Assembly (NCBI GenBank): GCA_021733925.1
Contig: JAIPJY010000017.1
Location: forward strand, 57,354-121,353
DNA length: 64,000 nt
From: Prosthecobacter sp.
GTDB taxonomy: Bacteria > Verrucomicrobiota > Verrucomicrobiia > Verrucomicrobiales > Verrucomicrobiaceae
Reading direction: 5' to 3'
The notes beneath the pieces are model-generated. The model was not told the origin of the DNA. It saw only the letters and a list, made by a program, of their open reading frames with translations, and did no database searches. Every line of letters begins with the position of its first letter. The stretch's first letter is position 1. Below are positions 1 through 10,358 of this stretch, piece by piece. A program made the position numbers and the translations under genes.

Positions 1-731
1 AGCTGTTTGCCCTGGCCCGTGGCGCAGGTGTGGGCTTCGTCCACGATGACGCATTCCGGGGCGATGGAGAGGAAATGCTCGCGGTGACGCTCGCTTTTGA
101 TGTAGTCGAGGCTGACGACGACGAAGGGGTGCTGGTCGAAAAGGGCGGTGCCGGGAGGCAGGGACCGCTCGACACGACTGGCGCTCGACGAAGTGAGGGC
201 GATGGCGCGGATGTGGAAACGATTCTCCAATTCGCCCTGCCATTGATCCACGAGATGAGGCGGGCAGAGAATGGCGCAGCGAGTGATCTCGCCACGGTCG
301 AGCAATTCGCGCACGATCAGGCCCGCTTCAATGGTTTTACCGATACCCACGTCATCGGCGATGAGCAGACGCACCACGGGCAGGCGCAAGGCCATGAGCA
401 AAGGCACGAGCTGATAGGCACGTGGCTCGACGGCGATGTTGCCGAAGGAACGGAAGGGGCCGGCGCCGTTGCGCAGTTTCAGGTGGATGGCGTCACGCAG
501 CAAGGTGGCGGCCTGATGGCTGCCATGGCGGGAAGGGTCGGGGAGCGGAAAGGTGGCGGGCTCCGGCGGAGTGAGCTCGAGATCGGGCAGGATGAGGGCG
601 ATATCCTCCTCGGAACCTCCAAGTGGGCGCAGAGAGAGGGCTTCTGGCGAGGAGCCGGGCTGGACGACCCATTCACGACCACGGGCGCGAACCAGGGCTC
701 CTGGTGAAAATTCAGCAAAGGCGATGCTCAT
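1..731 (-). CDS. SNF2-family helicase, DrmD-like (N-terminal 243 residues, runs off left edge)
   Basis: The frame was read by hand on the minus strand and starts at ATG 731-729. The visible protein has an N-terminal module that begins [18 protein letters not shown], then a Q-motif-like VEPRAYQLVPLL at about residue 101, Walker A DDVGIGKT at 126-133, CPPHLVDQWQ at about 156 and the Walker B/DEAH box VIVDEAH at 228-234. This is the SNF2/RapA-like layout also found in DrmD of DISARM, a known phage-defence system; translocation on DNA is the family activity, and a defence role here is inference. The ATG shares the four bases ATGA with the stop of the upstream helicase, so translation is probably coupled. 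The helicase C-lobe and any further partner genes lie outside the window. Confidence 0.88.
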   Translation of the reverse strand, partial: MSIAFAEFSPGALVRARGREWVVQPGSSPEALSLRPLGGSEEDIALILPDLELTPPEPATFPLPDPSRHGSHQAATLLRDAIHLKLRNGAGPFRSFGNIAVEPRAYQLVPLLMALRLPVVRLLIADDVGIGKTIEAGLIVRELLDRGEITRCAILCPPHLVDQWQGELENRFHIRAIALTSSSASRVERSLPPGTALFDQHPFVVVSLDYIKSERHREHFLSIAPECVIVDEAHTCATGQGKQ

Positions 732-3700
732 GCGGGAGAGGACGGAGTGCCGAAGATGGCGGTGTGAGAGGTGAAGATGGCCGGCCAGTCTGCCGTGTCT
801 GATGGAAAGACGATGATCGTGTAGCCCCGATCTTGGGCGTAGGCGATGGTTGCAGCGGTGGGTGTAGAGAGGAAGATGAGTGCGCGGGCGGCCTGATAAG
901 CGGCATCAGCCGTGGCTTCATCGCCATTGATGGGGACGGCGAGTTTGTCGGGCTGGCGCAGACCGAGGCGGGAGATTTCTGCCAGCCACTGCGTGATGGA
1001 GTCTGGCGATTCGTCGCCGGGATTCTTGGGGACAGGGACCTCCAAGTGGAATGGCTCCACGGTGCCGTTGGCGAGTGAAACCAAGAACGACAAGGCTGCA
1101 GCGTTGCGCCGGTCGATGATCTCGTGGTCTGGCTGATTGTAGTAAGAGAGCAGACACTGGTAGCAGCCTGCTTCGCAATGAAGGGCCTTTTCACCGGCCT
1201 GGGCACCGGCGGTGTCCTTGAGGTCGTCCTTGGTGAACGATCCTTCGGGCATTTCGTAATGCATGACCGAGAGTGCAAGGCGGGCCACCTGCGCCAACTG
1301 GGTGCGGTCTGTGGCGAGGCGATTGAGGACGCCTGCCCCGCCTTCAGCCGCCTCATACAGCAAAAGCGACCGGCGCTCCTGCGGCGTTGGCAGGCCTTCA
1401 ACGACGAGTTCAGAAGACTCAATCTGGAAGGTCTGCTCGATGCCGCGCTTCATGGCTGCCTGGATGGTCGCCATGGCAGCCTGTTGCATCATATCAGGCT
1501 TGAGGATGAGAATGTTCCGATGGTCCTCAACAAATGGCACAATGCGCTGAGAGGCCGTCTTGGCGGATGCTGTGTCTTCAGCCGACTCCTGATCATCGCC
1601 CTGACTGCTGCCTTCAGCTTCATCCTGCTTGCTCCAGAGTCCGGTGAGAGGGTTGATGTAGAAACCGAGCTGCTTCTTGTCCTTCCGGCGCTTCCATCCA
1701 CGATTGATGCGCCAGAGTGAGGCAGCGGGAGAGTAGGTCAAATCGGCGACGGTGTCGTCACCGAGGGTCACCTTGGCGACCTGCTTGTCGGGAGCCCCAC
1801 CGGTGCCGGGAAGGAAGCGGTAGGTGGTGATGATGTCGAAGCCTTGGCGCTGGCGTTCCTCGTCGTTCGCGGAGATTCGCTCGACGGGTTTCGTCTCCAC
1901 AGTTTCGATGCGGTAAAGCTCGTTCACCCGCGCTTCTGGTGAGAATCCCTCCCCGCAGTGATCACAGACGTGGTGCTTGGGTTCAGGATCCTCCGGGCGC
2001 CCAAGATGGCCGTAGCCGCAATGGGTGCAGACGAGTGCATTGAGCGTGGCGAGTTTCGAGTCCGAGGTGATGTGGTCGGCAGCGGTGACATTGAGCTTGG
2101 CCCGGACCACGCGGAACATGCGGCCCTCATGATAGATGAGGCTGCGGGGGCCGAACTCCGAAAGCGCGAGGAATCGGGGACGACTCACCATGTTCCCGGA
2201 ATCGTCCTTGCCGTTTTTCTTGCGCCCCGTCGAAGGAATCCAGGCCATCAAGGGCAGGCGAGGGAAGTTGTAACCGGGAAGGAAGCCCTGACTGGCGAGG
2301 TAGCGGAAGGTGTAGAAGTCGTTGTTCTGCCCGCCACTGGTCTTGAGGAGCACTTTGAGCTGATTGACGGCGTCAAGGTAGCGCCGTTTGGCGTTGTCCC
2401 GATCCGCCGGCGAGGTGGCCGGGCTCTTGTTGATGGCGTCTGCAGACGCCATCTGCTTGTGCGTGGCATCATAGAGTTCGCGCCAGCGGTCGAAGGCTTT
2501 CGCAAACGCCCCAGCACTGCGCTGGATGACAGTCTCGACATAGTCCGAGGAATACCAAGCCAAGCCTGAGAGTTCGGAATCGACCTGAGCGATGACAGCC
2601 TTGGCAGCAATGATGGCCCGGCGCTCCACTGCTGGGTCGCTGATGACCTCTTTGAGCGAGGATTCCAGCGGCTTCTCCTTGGTGTTTAAATCGAGCAGCG
2701 GCGCAATGCTGGTGCCGATCCGACATTCCACGGAGGCAAGCCAGACGGCGTGGATGTGGCTCTCGATGAGATTGCGATTGGCAAGGTCGAGCGTGGGTGC
2801 TTTCACGACACCGTGGACCATCTCGTCCGAGTGGTGGAAGAACCATTGGTCATGCGGACTCATGGCCGCTGAGTAGGTCACCACGAGAGCGGCTTGCCCG
2901 GATCGGCCGGCGCGGCCACTGCGCTGGGCGTAGTTGGCCGGTGTGGGCGGCACATTGCGCATGTAGACGGTGTTCAGCGCGGAGATGTCCACGCCAAGTT
3001 CCATCGTGGGCGAGCAGTAGAGAACGGGAAGACGGATGAGCGGACCCTTTTGTCCGGACTCCTTCCACCACTTCCGGTCGAGATCAGACTGGCGGAAACG
3101 AGCTTCAAGGATCTTGCGATTGTCAGAGTCCACCTGGGCGGTGTGTTCATGCGCCTCGAAATCAAAAAAGTAATGGCCCGGAGTGCCGAGAAGCTCGGCG
3201 ACCGAGATATAGAGGTCGCGGAAAAATGCGTTGATCCTGCCATCCGCTTTAATTGGCGTTTCGTTGAGCTGCCACGACAGCGCGGTGTCCTTTAATGCCC
3301 AACCGATGAGTGATGGACCGCGGTTGCTGCTGCTGACATAGCCGCCTTTGGCTGCGCATGTGAGGAAAGCCCGGACGAGTTCCACCAGGACCTCCCCGGG
3401 CGTAGTGCGCAGGTCATGCTGCGCACCCAAATCCGAGTATCGAATTTCGCGGACGAGGCGGGAGCGCGGACCGCCACCGATCAGGTCGTCTCGTTTTTTC
3501 TTGCCCTTGGCGTCTGGCCGCCGGTCGAGAATGAGATACTTGGTCGTGGCAAGGTTTTCATCCGATCCAAGAGCCCAGCGTTCCGTGAGGTGGCTGAAGA
3601 TGGCCGCCTTGGCACTGTCTTGCCTCGCCGGATCGAGATATTCGGACTCGACGCAAAGATCGCGAAGCATCGAGTCAAAGACCAACTGACCGATTTTTGA

Positions 3701-6058
3701 GCGTTCTGCTGGTGGCAAAGAACGAAGCAGGGACCAGCCCTGCTCTGCAGCTTGACTCAGGTTTACAGGCTGTTTATCGGCCGCAAAGAGCGAATCCTTC
3801 GCGGCGAGGTCGTCCAGTCCCCGAAAGTCGATGTCGAGGAGTTTCAACTGGCCCAAATTGGGATTGTTATAGCGCCAGCCTTTCCTCAGATCCCGAAGCA
3901 AGCGGTAGCCTAGCACGAAACGGGCGGCTCGATCCGCTTCCTCTTTGGCAAGACCGAACAATTCGGGCTCCTGGAGGTATTCGGCGAGGATGTTTTCGTC
4001 GGAGGTCTCGAAGCCGAGTGCCCGGAAAACTTCAACGCCCAGGTCGCCAGCGTGGAGCTTGCCGCCTTTGCTACGAAGGGCTGCGAGGAGTCCTGCGCGG
4101 ATCAGGAGGAGGTAGATGAAGTCGTTGAAGTGCCCGGCCTGGAGGGCGGCATCCTGGCGATTGTCGGTGAAGCCGAGGAGCTTGCGGAAGTCCGAGGTGG
4201 GGTTCTCTGGGACCGATGTTGCAAAATGTTGCCGCAGCATGGCCAGCGTAAGAACCGTAGTGGCTGAGGATCGGCCTTCACCTGAAAGGCCAGAAAGGCG
4301 GTTGATGTCCCGGCCATGCGCCTGATGCTCGTGTCCGCAGGAGAGGCAGAAGCGAAACTTGCCTGGGATGAACCAGAAGCGCCGTCCGCCATCTCGATGC
4401 CCGCGTGCATCGATCGATTCGGACCGGGGCTCAGCGCTCTTGTAGGTTTGTTTCACCCTCTCACCGGTCGCGCTTTGCTCCAACCACGAGTCGGGCAGGT
4501 CCTCCAAGCGCCCCTGATAATCCTGGCCGCCCCTGACCGGCATGAGGAAGCCGAAATGGCGCTGCTTGTCGTCGTTTCCCACGTCGTCGATTTCGCGCGG
4601 TGTGAAATGAGGGGCTGAGTCGGCGGTTTCCCACACGGGATGATACTCTTGCCCGCACTCCCGGCAAAAGTGGGTGCTGAAGAGCAGCACACCCTCCTGC
4701 TGGCGCCCAGGGGCGAAACGCTGAGCTTCAAGAGTGATCTGTCTTTCTGTGTCGGCCTCAAGGGTGCAAAGGACCTTTCCGGGGCCACTGATGAACTGGT
4801 GAAGCTTGAAAGCGAAGAGTGCGCGGCCGTCGGGCGTCGTGACTTCCTGTGCAGCGGTGAGGAACTGCTCCAAGGCTTGCCGAGCGAGCGCAGGATCGAC
4901 TTGGGCATCCGCCGCCAAGGTGGATGCCGCCTCTGACAAGCTGCGAGGGCGAGCGCGCTCGGGCTTGGATTGATCACGTATTCTCAGTCCGAGGGTTAGC
5001 TCGGTCCAGATGGCCAGCGGGTCGTCGCGGAACTCTTCCAATGTGGCCCAAGATTTAATGGACTGTCCGAGTCGGGAGGCGAGGGACGATCGAATGGCAT
5101 CTAGGCTGCGGGAAGGATTCGTTGTTCGCTCCAAGGTCTCGCCGATGACGTCATCTTCAGTCAACTCCGTGCCGAAGAGCTTGGAGGCCACACCCGCGAC
5201 TGTGCGCTTCTGGTCCTCGACGGAACCGGTGCTCGACATGGTGGCCGAGGTGCCGATGCAGAGCAGATTGTCCGCTTTCAGCCTCTGTCGAAGCCGACGC
5301 ACCAGCATGGCGACATCCGCGCCCTGACGACCTCGGTAGGTGTGCAGTTCGTCGAGTACAAGAAACTCCAGGCCTTCGCAGTTACGAACCACCTTGGAGT
5401 CAACTTCGGGGTCGAATCGGGTGAGGATCAACTCCAGCATCATGAAGTTGGTCAGCAGAATGTCGGGTGGATTATCTGCTAGCCGCTGACGTTCTGGACC
5501 GCTCTCCTGGCCGGTATAGCGGGCAATGGTCAGTCCGAGAGCCTCAGCACCCGGGTTTCCCAGAAATTTGCCAATTTCCTCCGCCTGGCTGTTTGCCAGA
5601 GCGTTCATGGGGTAGATGATGATCGCTCTCGTCCTGGGCGCGGGGTCTTTTTCCTTTTTGGTGAGGATGTGGTGAACGATCGGGAGAAAGAAGGCGAGAG
5701 ACTTTCCGGAACCTGTGCCGGTGGTGACGACATAACTGCGGCCGAGGCGAGCCTTGGTGGTGGCTTCCATCTGGTGCTTGAAGAGCTGAATGGATTGAAG
5801 TGGCAGGGGCGGCTTGCCGACCTTGAAAAGGGTCGCGCAGCCCGGGTGCAGGAGCCGCTCATTCACCAATTGCTCCACCGTGGTTGCCCTCTGGTAGTTC
5901 GGGTTGATCTGGATGAGGGGTTCCGGCCAGTAGCGTCCGCGCTCATAAGCCTTTTCGACCTCAGCCGCTATGTCTTCCGCTGCGATCTTGACAAAACTCC
6001 GGGAGAAGGAGCTGTAGCTGTCGATGAGGTCGTTGCGGAAGAGGAAGACGTTTTGCAT
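728..6058 (-). CDS. Giant DEAD/DEAH helicase with C-terminal DUF1998 (MrfA/DruE-like)
   Basis: This 1776-residue superfamily 2 helicase has Walker A TGTGSGKS at 113-120, DEAD-box-like DELH at 236-239 followed by [18 protein letters not shown], motif III SAT at 271-273, and a motif [13 protein letters not shown] in the second lobe. Between and after the lobes are paired cysteines (CRECG, CLSCG, CTHCG and CDHCG) that look like zinc ribbons. The C-terminus carries the DUF1998/MZB signature [15 protein letters not shown]. The length and the helicase-DUF1998 fusion resemble DruE of Druantia more than DrmA/DrmB of DISARM, where the two parts are separate proteins. It is the first gene of an operon with the SNF2 helicase (ATGA overlap). 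It lies in a probable tRNA-bounded element, which supports an anti-phage or anti-plasmid role, but no partner such as DruH or a methylase is visible. Confidence 0.9.
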   Translation of the reverse strand: MQNVFLFRNDLIDSYSSFSRSFVKIAAEDIAAEVEKAYERGRYWPEPLIQINPNYQRATTVEQLVNERLLHPGCATLFKVGKPPLPLQSIQLFKHQMEATTKARLGRSYVVTTGTGSGKSLAFFLPIVHHILTKKEKDPAPRTRAIIIYPMNALANSQAEEIGKFLGNPGAEALGLTIARYTGQESGPERQRLADNPPDILLTNFMMLELILTRFDPEVDSKVVRNCEGLEFLVLDELHTYRGRQGADVAMLVRRLRQRLKADNLLCIGTSATMSSTGSVEDQKRTVAGVASKLFGTELTEDDVIGETLERTTNPSRSLDAIRSSLASRLGQSIKSWATLEEFRDDPLAIWTELTLGLRIRDQSKPERARPRSLSEAASTLAADAQVDPALARQALEQFLTAAQEVTTPDGRALFAFKLHQFISGPGKVLCTLEADTERQITLEAQRFAPGRQQEGVLLFSTHFCRECGQEYHPVWETADSAPHFTPREIDDVGNDDKQRHFGFLMPVRGGQDYQGRLEDLPDSWLEQSATGERVKQTYKSAEPRSESIDARGHRDGGRRFWFIPGKFRFCLSCGHEHQAHGRDINRLSGLSGEGRSSATTVLTLAMLRQHFATSVPENPTSDFRKLLGFTDNRQDAALQAGHFNDFIYLLLIRAGLLAALRSKGGKLHAGDLGVEVFRALGFETSDENILAEYLQEPELFGLAKEEADRAARFVLGYRLLRDLRKGWRYNNPNLGQLKLLDIDFRGLDDLAAKDSLFAADKQPVNLSQAAEQGWSLLRSLPPAERSKIGQLVFDSMLRDLCVESEYLDPARQDSAKAAIFSHLTERWALGSDENLATTKYLILDRRPDAKGKKKRDDLIGGGPRSRLVREIRYSDLGAQHDLRTTPGEVLVELVRAFLTCAAKGGYVSSSNRGPSLIGWALKDTALSWQLNETPIKADGRINAFFRDLYISVAELLGTPGHYFFDFEAHEHTAQVDSDNRKILEARFRQSDLDRKWWKESGQKGPLIRLPVLYCSPTMELGVDISALNTVYMRNVPPTPANYAQRSGRAGRSGQAALVVTYSAAMSPHDQWFFHHSDEMVHGVVKAPTLDLANRNLIESHIHAVWLASVECRIGTSIAPLLDLNTKEKPLESSLKEVISDPAVERRAIIAAKAVIAQVDSELSGLAWYSSDYVETVIQRSAGAFAKAFDRWRELYDATHKQMASADAINKSPATSPADRDNAKRRYLDAVNQLKVLLKTSGGQNNDFYTFRYLASQGFLPGYNFPRLPLMAWIPSTGRKKNGKDDSGNMVSRPRFLALSEFGPRSLIYHEGRMFRVVRAKLNVTAADHITSDSKLATLNALVCTHCGYGHLGRPEDPEPKHHVCDHCGEGFSPEARVNELYRIETVETKPVERISANDEERQRQGFDIITTYRFLPGTGGAPDKQVAKVTLGDDTVADLTYSPAASLWRINRGWKRRKDKKQLGFYINPLTGLWSKQDEAEGSSQGDDQESAEDTASAKTASQRIVPFVEDHRNILILKPDMMQQAAMATIQAAMKRGIEQTFQIESSELVVEGLPTPQERRSLLLYEAAEGGAGVLNRLATDRTQLAQVARLALSVMHYEMPEGSFTKDDLKDTAGAQAGEKALHCEAGCYQCLLSYYNQPDHEIIDRRNAAALSFLVSLANGTVEPFHLEVPVPKNPGDESPDSITQWLAEISRLGLRQPDKLAVPINGDEATADAAYQAARALIFLSTPTAATIAYAQDRGYTIIVFPSDTADWPAIFTSHTAIFGTPSSPA

Positions 6059-6360
6059 GAGGCTATTCAGGGGATGCTAGCGCAGTAGGTAGTTGCTTTG
6101 CCTCCACTTTTTTAAGCAAAGCGCAATTTTTACTGATTCATCAGGCGAAAATCAGCATCCCTGCGAACTCGCAGTCAGGCAGCCACCTTCAATCGCTGAA
6201 TTGATGCTGCTGCCAGTCGGCTGACCGGTGGTGGATGTCGTTGTCGGCGGAGACTGGGGGCGCTGAGTGGGAATGACGGCGATGGAGTGATTTGATTTAT
6301 AGTAGACGGGGTGGGACATTTGTGGGGTGACACGGCAAAATTCGTGAATCATTATTGCCC
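6059..6360. other. Spacer upstream of the helicase operon
   Basis: No convincing gene is present. The short open frames here are low-complexity and lack similarity to anything I recognise. The minus-strand promoter of the helicase operon should lie near 6060-6130, where the sequence turns AT-rich, but I cannot name clear -35/-10 boxes. Confidence 0.4.
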
Positions 6361-6696
6361 ATGCCGGCGACCTATCGAAAATACGGGGAGACTTATGTGT
6401 CCAATCGCGTCTGGGTGATGAGGAAACCCGGCCGGCGGTCCAGATTGACGCCAGAAATGCGTTCTGAGGTGCTGCAACGCCTGCTTGTGGGTGAGGACCG
6501 CGCCAAGGTCACCCGGGCCTGCTGCGTGCCCAGACAGACGTTTCACCGGTGGATGGATAGTGACGAGACCTTCCGCAGGGACGTGATCAAAGCTGAAGGG
6601 TTGGCGCGAGAGATCAAGGAGGGGCTGCTCGATGATCTGCTATCAGTGCTGCAAGACATGGTCGCCGGAACCGGCCAAATACCCTCAAAACCCTGA
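6361..6696 (+). CDS. Small helix-turn-helix protein
   Basis: This protein of about 111 residues uses ATG 6361; a TTG two codons upstream is less likely. After a basic stretch (MRKPGRRSRLTPEMR) comes a helix-turn-helix of the terminase-small-subunit/transposase type, with VTRACCVPRQTFHRWMD as the recognition segment. It resembles the protein at 8150-8476 in layout (GRRS/GRPSK, then about 30 residues, then FHRWMDSDETFRRDV versus IQRWLREDKKFRTSV), so the two are probably paralogues. It is the only plus-strand gene in the element and is transcribed divergently from the helicases, so a regulatory role is possible but unproven. Confidence 0.6.
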   Translation: MPATYRKYGETYVSNRVWVMRKPGRRSRLTPEMRSEVLQRLLVGEDRAKVTRACCVPRQTFHRWMDSDETFRRDVIKAEGLAREIKEGLLDDLLSVLQDMVAGTGQIPSKP

Positions 6697-7060
6697 GTTT
6701 CGTGACGGAGAGCTTCGCGTACGTGCGAGCGCGAGTGTGTGTGCGAGGCTGAGCGGGGGGGCGGGGAGGGGTGATCTAAGTTAGCATTTATTGCCTTGTC
6801 TGTGGCTTATTGGGCTGGACAGGGAGGGTTGACGAATGCTGTGCTAAAAATTGAGGTTCTTTCTGTAAACGTTGTCAGGACCTTGACGCAGGCTCTCTGG
6901 ACCGACGAGGTGACGACAAGGTAGTGGGAAGGGGGATAACAAGGCCGCAGCAAGGTGGCGGCAACATTTATAGAAAGGCTTGGATAGAACGACGTCTGAT
7001 AGAAAGGGAAAGAAAGGCAAGGAATACCTGACGGTTTTGTCGCCATCATTGTCGCCTTCA
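6697..7060. other. Gene-free spacer with G-rich tract
   Basis: I see no gene. At about 6728-6745 there is GCGCGAGTGTGTGTGCG, which recurs at about 8047-8063 upstream of the other half of the module, followed by a G-rich run near 6755-6770. The rest is unremarkable AT-rich DNA. Confidence 0.5.
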
Positions 7061-7882
7061 TCAGGCTGCTGCGGAGTTCCAGATACGCGAAGTGTCCCGC
7101 ACTTGCTGTTTGATCTCCTGGGAGGTCACCATGTCGAGGCTGCGATACGCGGCGACCATCTGCTTTTTCCCGAGTTTACGCTTTTCGATCGACTGACTGA
7201 GCTGAGAGCGAGTCAGGCGGTTGCTGTAGAAGCACTCTCCACGGTTGTAGGTAAACTTGGCGAAAAACCGGTTCACCTCCAGAGCATCCAGCGTGGTGCG
7301 CACCTGGCGGGTGGAGAGGATGCTCACATTGGGATTTGGATCGGGATCAAGCTCAGCCTCGATGAAGGCCGTACGACTGGGGAGGCCTGCGGCAGCGCGC
7401 CGAATCTGGCCTACAGAGGCCTTTCCGTATGCCTTCTTACCAATGATGGCGTAAACGGCGCAAAGGACGGAGAACTCCCGAAAAGAAAGAGGGTTCTTGT
7501 GATTCGCAGGTGTGAATGTCTTCCACCAAAAGTCAGTGCGAATGCGAACAGTCGGAAATGGTTGGGCTGAACAATGCTGAGCCACCATTTCTGCCTGCTT
7601 GATAAAATCCTGAGCGTACTTGCCTGGGACATTGAGTCCAAACCTCGCCATGGCGAAAAGAATGGCTGTCTGGTCGTGAATGCGGCGGTCGCGGGAGACC
7701 CCACGGTTTCTGGCAATAAACGATTCTACTTCCGATTCGACGACTGCGGGGAGGGTCATTTTTACGGCTTCTCTGCCGTAGTGGAGGCAGGCGTAGTAAA
7801 GGACATGATTCCAACGATTGTCGCGGTTCATGCCGTAACTGAGCGCCGATATAGGGAACTGGTAGTACGGGTCTGTTTTCAT
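7061..7882 (-). CDS. Unknown protein with winged-helix-like segment
   Basis: The predicted protein has about 273 residues, starting at ATG 7882 (MKTDPYYQFPISALSYG); a longer upstream reading is possible but contains no supporting features. The C-terminal half has LSFREFSVLCAVYAIIG and, further on, STRQVRTTLDALEVNRFF, a pattern like the winged-helix domains of mobile-element replication or regulatory proteins. I do not recognise a family. It lies among integrase-associated genes on the same strand, so a role in maintenance of the element is a reasonable guess only. Confidence 0.6.
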   Translation of the reverse strand: MKTDPYYQFPISALSYGMNRDNRWNHVLYYACLHYGREAVKMTLPAVVESEVESFIARNRGVSRDRRIHDQTAILFAMARFGLNVPGKYAQDFIKQAEMVAQHCSAQPFPTVRIRTDFWWKTFTPANHKNPLSFREFSVLCAVYAIIGKKAYGKASVGQIRRAAAGLPSRTAFIEAELDPDPNPNVSILSTRQVRTTLDALEVNRFFAKFTYNRGECFYSNRLTRSQLSQSIEKRKLGKKQMVAAYRSLDMVTSQEIKQQVRDTSRIWNSAAA

Positions 7883-8149
7883 GGCGGGTGGTTGTTGCAC
7901 CGACCTGCCGTGTGGTTTACAAAATCTCCAATTCCACTCAGAGCGCTCGTTTGCCCACAAGGCGGCGGGCGTTTTGTTTTTGTGCTTTTGTTGTCAGATT
8001 GGGGCTTTTGCGGCCATTTTCTCGTGCGCGCACTCGGCTGGGCGCGCGCGAGTGTGTGTGCGGGGGGATGGGTGCAAAAATGCTGAAATGAGGGGGTTAA
8101 CGGCGTAATTTTGGGGTCAGAAAGGGAGGGTAAAGGCGGAATTTAGGGG

Positions 8150-8476
8150 TCAAAAAGGGGGGCGGCGCTGGTTTTGAGGACTTGGAGGGCGACGACCACG
8201 GAAAGGATGGTTCAACCAGCGAAGGTGGGGGAAATGAGGCTTGCCAGCATGCTCAGCATTCTGGACCGAGGTACGGAACTTCTTGTCCTCCCGCAGCCAG
8301 CGCTGGATGGTCTTGGGCGAGACATTGATAAACTTGGCGGCCCGGCGGCGGGACTCACCAGCACTCAGGAGCTTGAGAAAAGGCACGATGACCTGCGGCT
8401 GGCGCTTGCTGGGACGTCCTGGGCCAATGGTGCGAGGCCGGTAGGAAGCCAAGTTGCCGATTGCGGACGGTTTCAT
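8150..8476 (-). CDS. Small helix-turn-helix protein, paralogue of 6361-6696
   Basis: This 108-residue protein carries GPGRPSKRQPQVIVPFLK followed by a helix-turn-helix (SRRRAAKFINVSPKTIQRWL) of the homeodomain-like, terminase-small-subunit type. The last 30 residues are proline- and arginine-rich and may be a frame-shifted tail. Its start lies 5 bp after the stop of the preceding minus-strand gene, so the two are probably co-transcribed. Function is unknown; DNA binding is the likely activity. Confidence 0.55.
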   Translation of the reverse strand: MKPSAIGNLASYRPRTIGPGRPSKRQPQVIVPFLKLLSAGESRRRAAKFINVSPKTIQRWLREDKKFRTSVQNAEHAGKPHFPHLRWLNHPFRGRRPPSPQNQRRPPF

Positions 8477-8481
8477 ACAGC

Positions 8482-8718
8482 TTAGACGACCATGGTCTCC
8501 ATCACTGCCTCCTTCGCCGCCTTGAAGACTGTGCGGCAGTTGGAGATCGTGAACTTCTGATTGAGCTCTGCCGATGCTTCTTCGGCCAATTGCGGCAAGG
8601 ACAATTTGTCAGCGCGATCAAAGTTATGGATGAGCCACTTGTAGAGTTCCCACTTTTGAAGAAAGCAGAGGCTGTTGCGAATCTTGGGGTGATTGGGAGG
8701 GGAGACCTTGGTGTGCAT
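8482..8718 (-). CDS. Small unknown protein
   Basis: This 78-residue protein starts MHTKVSPPNHPKIRNSL and has a helical central part (LSLPQLAEEASAELNQKF) that suggests a short DNA-binding domain. It sits directly upstream of the small helix-turn-helix gene on the same strand with a 5-bp gap. I do not recognise it; support comes from operon-like spacing and plausible composition. Confidence 0.5.
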   Translation of the reverse strand: MHTKVSPPNHPKIRNSLCFLQKWELYKWLIHNFDRADKLSLPQLAEEASAELNQKFTISNCRTVFKAAKEAVMETMVV

Positions 8719-8935
8719 TTTTTTGCGAGGGATCTACTGGATGAAGGTCGGTTTGGATTCGGACGTGCGTTTTAGGCGGCAAGGTCATCCGTGACTTTGG
8801 ACTCGAGAACGACCTTGAGTGGATGAAAGGACACTGGCATGTCGCTGTGTTCTGGCGAAGCTCCTTTAGAACGATTTCTTCGTGGCCAGTGGAGGGCGTG
8901 CAGAGAGACTGTTCCGCAAGCTTGTGGGACAGAAC

Positions 8936-9160
8936 TTAGGCAAGCAGGCTCAGAACTTCGGAGCGCTCAAAGCGCAACTGACCACCAGGAAGGCGCTTGG
9001 GTTTCAGCCGCTGTGCACGGACATAGCGGTGAAGGGTTGGGCGGGAAATCTTGAGGATTTTGCAAGTTTCCGAGGACGTGACGATTTCTTCGTCAGAGCT
9101 GTTGGCAGTGTTAGATGGAATAGCTTTCATAGGGCACGATTGAGTTTCAAACGTGCTCAT
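8936..9160 (-). CDS. Excisionase-like MerR-type helix-turn-helix protein
   Basis: This 74-residue protein has the helix-turn-helix_17/AlpA-Xis layout: EEIVTSSETCKILKISRPTLHRYV, then RLKPKRLPGGQLRFERSEV. Such proteins bind near attachment sites and control the direction of integrase action, or activate element genes. The start is 9160, or 9130 at a second ATG. It lies in the same strand run as the tyrosine recombinase, which fits an excisionase role. Confidence 0.75.
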   Translation of the reverse strand: MSTFETQSCPMKAIPSNTANSSDEEIVTSSETCKILKISRPTLHRYVRAQRLKPKRLPGGQLRFERSEVLSLLA

Positions 9161-9183
9161 TTAGAAGCTTGCATATTCATTGG

Positions 9184-10278
9184 TCAAACGCCGCGCACTA
9201 GGTCGCTTTGCCTTGTATTTGAATCAGCCTCTTTTAGCGTCGAAACAGTGTCAACATCATGCAAACATCGCAAACATGTCATAAACTGAGCCGGTTTTAT
9301 GAAAATTTTCCCTCTGCGGTTACCCGTTGGGCGGGCCTTTTGATTCTTTCGAGCTGTGTTTAGCAGCTTTATGGCGCCATAAAAAAGCTGATGATTGGGA
9401 TCATGAGGGTGGATGAGCTCATCTGCCTTTTTGGCGAATTCTATTCCACCTAGCATGAGGACAAAGGTGAATAAAATTGTCTTGTTGTTATTGGCTGTCT
9501 TGAGCAGCGGCATGTCATGAACCCACTGAGCGAGCAAATCATGCCTTAGGGCAAATAATGCGATTTTCTTTTGCGCATCGCCTGCACGCGTTAAAACATC
9601 GAGCACTGATGCATCGAGTCTTGACGCAAGAGATAACGGAAAAGTGTAGTCGTCGCCCCAGCCATCGTTTCCCTCATGGATGAATGCGCTCAACAGCCGC
9701 ATAAGCTCCATATCTTCTTTTGAATCGGTCAACGTTAGAACTTTCAATCCCAGCGGGGTGAGCTTTTTGGTGGGCGGTGTAGACAAAATTGTGATGTGCT
9801 CTTTGAATTGTTCAAAGCTGCATTGCAATTCCCAGCGCCTAGTCTTGGCCGGTTTTATGGTCCTGATTATTTTTTGTAGTTCGGCATTGCGCCAAAAAAG
9901 CTTTTTTGGATGGCCGTTTCCTTTCAGTTCGGCATGTCTTTCAATGAGCCGGATCAATAGATCGAAAAAAGGCTGGGCTGGAAATGCTTTTCCTCGGCAT
10001 AGAATATCAGCCGTTCTGCACCACCACGAAAAAACCTCCGACGGTGAATCATACCACCGGGCCGCTAATTCTTGAGTGGGCATTTTAATTGACAGCCCCA
10101 ATTCAGACAAACTTTCTTGTACTTCGGCTAACGAGTCGAGTAGCCTCTGTTTATTCGCCTTAGCTGGTGGTGAAAAACCATCAAACTTGGAGATTAAATG
10201 CAGCCAATGCGGGGTTCGCAGTTTATCTTCTTCGGCAATCCTTGCGAGGAATTGTTCAATGTCTAGGGGGCCACTCAT
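9184..10278 (-). CDS. Unknown 364-residue protein beside the integrase
   Basis: The protein is largely helical with no signal peptide and no motif I recognise; it starts MSGPLDIEQFLARIAEED. It lies 80 bp downstream of the integrase on the same strand and is more AT-rich in codon use than the 17-33 kb region, consistent with acquired DNA. It could be a cargo or element-specific protein. No function can be assigned from sequence alone. Confidence 0.65.
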   Translation of the reverse strand: MSGPLDIEQFLARIAEEDKLRTPHWLHLISKFDGFSPPAKANKQRLLDSLAEVQESLSELGLSIKMPTQELAARWYDSPSEVFSWWCRTADILCRGKAFPAQPFFDLLIRLIERHAELKGNGHPKKLFWRNAELQKIIRTIKPAKTRRWELQCSFEQFKEHITILSTPPTKKLTPLGLKVLTLTDSKEDMELMRLLSAFIHEGNDGWGDDYTFPLSLASRLDASVLDVLTRAGDAQKKIALFALRHDLLAQWVHDMPLLKTANNNKTILFTFVLMLGGIEFAKKADELIHPHDPNHQLFYGAIKLLNTARKNQKARPTGNRRGKIFIKPAQFMTCLRCLHDVDTVSTLKEADSNTRQSDLVRGV

Positions 10279-10358
10279 ATTCTCAAAATAAACCTGGTTG
10301 CCTGGTTGATCTCTCCGGGCTCAATCATTTCATAATGGAGCAGGCTGCCTCTATGCTG

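Noticed and set aside
30-707. 225-residue plus-strand open frame at the left edge
   Set aside because: It is the antisense shadow of the SNF2 helicase, which shows Walker A and DEAH motifs on the minus strand.
1-6058. Canonical DISARM or Druantia
   Set aside because: The visible genes match only single components (DrmD-like, DruE-like) and lack the diagnostic partners within the window.
6152-6352. 66-residue minus-strand frame upstream of the helicase operon
   Set aside because: Ser/Thr/Pro-rich low complexity, no RBS, no recognisable features.
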